DNA from: Amblyornis subalaris | Taxonomy: Eukaryota; Chordata; Aves; Passeriformes; Ptilonorhynchidae | Assembly: GCA_018881555.1 (NCBI GenBank) | Contig: JACAXG010000231.1 | Span: 372,001 to 436,000 of the forward strand | Direction: 5' to 3' | DNA: 64,000 nucleotides | Shown: one piece after another, positions 62,251-64,000 of the stretch | How positions within the stretch are numbered: position 1 is the stretch's first letter | Layout: each line of letters begins with the position of its first letter | The notes under the pieces: model-generated | The model's database searches: none | The model's input: only the letters and a program-made list of their open reading frames with translations | What the model was told of the DNA's origin: nothing | Program-made: the position numbers and the translations under genes

Positions 62251-63922
62251 TGGGCGTCTTCTAATATTTTCCATCCTTCTCTCTGTTTTCCATGTTCAGG
62301 CAGTGGAATAGAAAATAAACCAAAAAGGCAGGCCAAAGCACGTGCTTCCTCTGGCCCAGCTGCCAGTGCCGGGGAGGGACCAGGGCAGGGACAAGAGTGT
62401 GTGTGTATGTGAGGGAGTAGAGTACTGGTGGATTTGTGAAGGACTGTGCAGGGATGCAGGATGGACCTCCAAAGGAAACCCGTGTCTTCGAGGGCTTCTT
62501 TAGAAGCAGCTTTCTTCCGTACCCGGCTTGCTGCTACCAGTTCCAGGAAAAGTCTAGCGCTGGTTGTTGCTGGCCCCCTGCAACTTCCAAGGAAACAAAA
62601 AGTCCTTAGATACTTGGTAACACCCTGTTTCCCGATAGCTGCAATTCTGATGTTTAATTATAGAGAAACTTTATAGAGAATAAAATATTTTCCTCGGAGA
62701 TCAGCAGGGAATATTTGCTTCACTTAGGACATCCACTAGAGGGAGTATTGATAATGTTTTGGCGTTGAAGACATCTAAATTGCATTCGCAGCATTCGTGT
62801 AAGTCTGGGGCACTAAGTAAAGATTTGGGTTCCTGCTTCTCTTGAAAGCCCTATTATGTACTAAATCAGGAATCAGAGAGTTTCTCAGTGCTCTGAAAAT
62901 GCTTTGGATAAAATGGTGTGAAAGAAGGACTGCTGTTTCCTTTCTAACTTACATAACTGCATTGTTGAAAGACTGCACTGAAGAATATTTCCAGTGATAA
63001 AATGAGCTTTAATTGCCATCAGGAATGACTTAGGGATGGAATTTAAGGACTTTTTTCTTCATGGATAAGATTCATATGTCAAAGTGTTGCCCTTCTGATC
63101 TCCATAAACAAGATTTTTAAGCTAAACTTAGAATTTTAAATTATGTTGGCAGTTAGATATTTGGGTTTTTTTCTCTCTGGGGTAGAAATAATTTCTAGTT
63201 GGAACAGAAAATAGATGAAATATTTCTTTTTTTTTGAATTGACTTTTTTTAAGCAAACAGCTTAATGTTATTATGCTGTGGATGAAAAAGCAAGGCAGCT
63301 TCTGAAGAGTGCCTAGACTGATGAAGGGACTTAGGTACTGCAATGCCGGAGTATTTATGTTTCTTATGTGTGCATCCAGCCCTGTGGTAAAGCCAACAAT
63401 CCAGTGTGATACCTACACTTTACATACAGGTAGGGGAAGATGCATTCAAAGAGGAGCTGTAAAAGTTTGGGCGGTGAGTAGTGACCACTTAGTACAGTCC
63501 ATCATCTGTGCAGTGCTGGTGAGAATGCACATGAGTAGCTGTCACAATAATTCTTTCAGTTGTCAAAAACCTTTTACTAAACATCTTTGGGAAGAGTTAC
63601 TTATGTGAATCAATTTTTCACTCCCCCAATTCTTTCCCATCCCTCCATCTTTTGGTAGTTGTGCGAAATGTGACATATACCGACAGCTATAATGCCTATT
63701 TGAGTGTTTTCTGTTAATTCTTTTTCTTTTCTTTTATAATCCCAACTCTATGAAATATGATTTTATTAGTATAATAGCAATACATTATTTCACAAGACAG
63801 ACTTCTATATTTTTTTTGGACACTCTTCTGCAGCTAGCAGACAGGGGGAACTGTGCAAGCAGTGATTTACCAGTAGGGAACTACCTATTTAACCTGTTTG
63901 ATTTCACTTTTCCTTTTCCCAG

Positions 63923-64000
63923 GTTCTCTTCGATGCGGTGTCCCCTGAAATAAAAGCTGGGAGGATTGAGGAGCTGAAAGACCCTAATAGTGGAAAAATA
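63923..64000 (+). CDS. Possible 5' part of an unidentified exon, cut by window edge
   Basis: A strong acceptor (cacttttccttttcccag, ending 63922) is followed by 78 bases that read as 26 stop-free codons to the window edge. The reading begins VLFDAVSPEIKAGR and continues IEELKDPNSGK. The other two forward frames hit stops early. The segment is less AT-rich than its surroundings and carries CpGs (ttcgatgcgg), as exons often do. The charged, balanced composition looks protein-like, but I do not recognise the family and it does not resemble NPSR1 or BMPER. It could be an exon of a downstream gene or a non-coding transcript, or chance. Confidence 0.3.

Larger units (their letters stand above)
41726..63922. 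other. Gene-poor flank downstream of BMPER
   Basis: About 22 kb has no recognised protein-coding gene. In mammals the next gene in this direction is NPSR1. I looked for its seven-transmembrane exons among the open frames and recognised none. Contents are unique AT-rich sequence, short inverted repeats, a GT-rich repeat, one CR1 fragment, one LTR and several CNE-like blocks. The longest open frame (44495-45040, 181 codons) has no domain signature and looks like chance. Confidence 0.7.

Noticed and set aside
41726..63922. Search for NPSR1 (the mammalian downstream neighbour) or another GPCR
   Set aside because: No seven-transmembrane exon signature was recognised in any open frame. The gene, if present in this species, probably lies beyond the window.

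Overview
The window looks like avian nuclear DNA. It is AT-rich and low in CpG, with sparse repeats: three 5'-truncated CR1 LINE fragments and one avian-type LTR in 64 kb. It carries two vertebrate coding exons with canonical splice sites. There are no bacterial-style operons, RBSs or CRISPR arrays, and none of the open reading frames over 100 codons looks like a gene. Thirteen isolated single 'n' calls (12712, 18075, 24811, 25567, 33359, 35378, 35486, 40427, 47741, 52535, 56190, 56542, 57586) suggest a draft assembly. None falls in an exon described here. The species cannot be read from the sequence.

The only confidently identified gene is the 3' end of BMPER (BMP-binding endothelial regulator, the vertebrate crossveinless-2 homologue), on the + strand. 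The penultimate exon (34912-35042) encodes the end of the C8 cysteine-rich region after the VWD domain. The last exon (41125-41306 coding, 3' UTR to about 41725) encodes the complete TIL domain and the C-terminus ...VLCPQR. The two join in phase through a 6.1-kb phase-1 intron. About 35 kb upstream is read as one large intron; I could not find the preceding VWD/C8 exon by eye.

Layout: 1-34911 is presumed BMPER intron with CR1 copies at 2893-3712 (-) and 26350-26900 (+), several short perfect inverted repeats, a G12 tract, and a homeobox-core-rich block near 31.9-32.1 kb that resembles a conserved regulatory element. 34912-41725 is the BMPER 3' end, with a possible alternative terminal exon at 40720. 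41726-63922 is a gene-poor flank with another CR1 (58700-59246), an LTR with TATA box, poly(A) signal and primer-binding-site-like sequence (61648-62071), and several AT-rich CNE-like blocks. At the extreme right edge (63923-64000) a good splice acceptor opens into 26 stop-free codons, possibly the first visible exon of another gene.

No clearly novel system is visible. The most testable new items are the alternative BMPER terminal exon, the right-edge exon, the 22-bp perfect palindrome at 21866, and the ATTA-rich candidate enhancers around BMPER.
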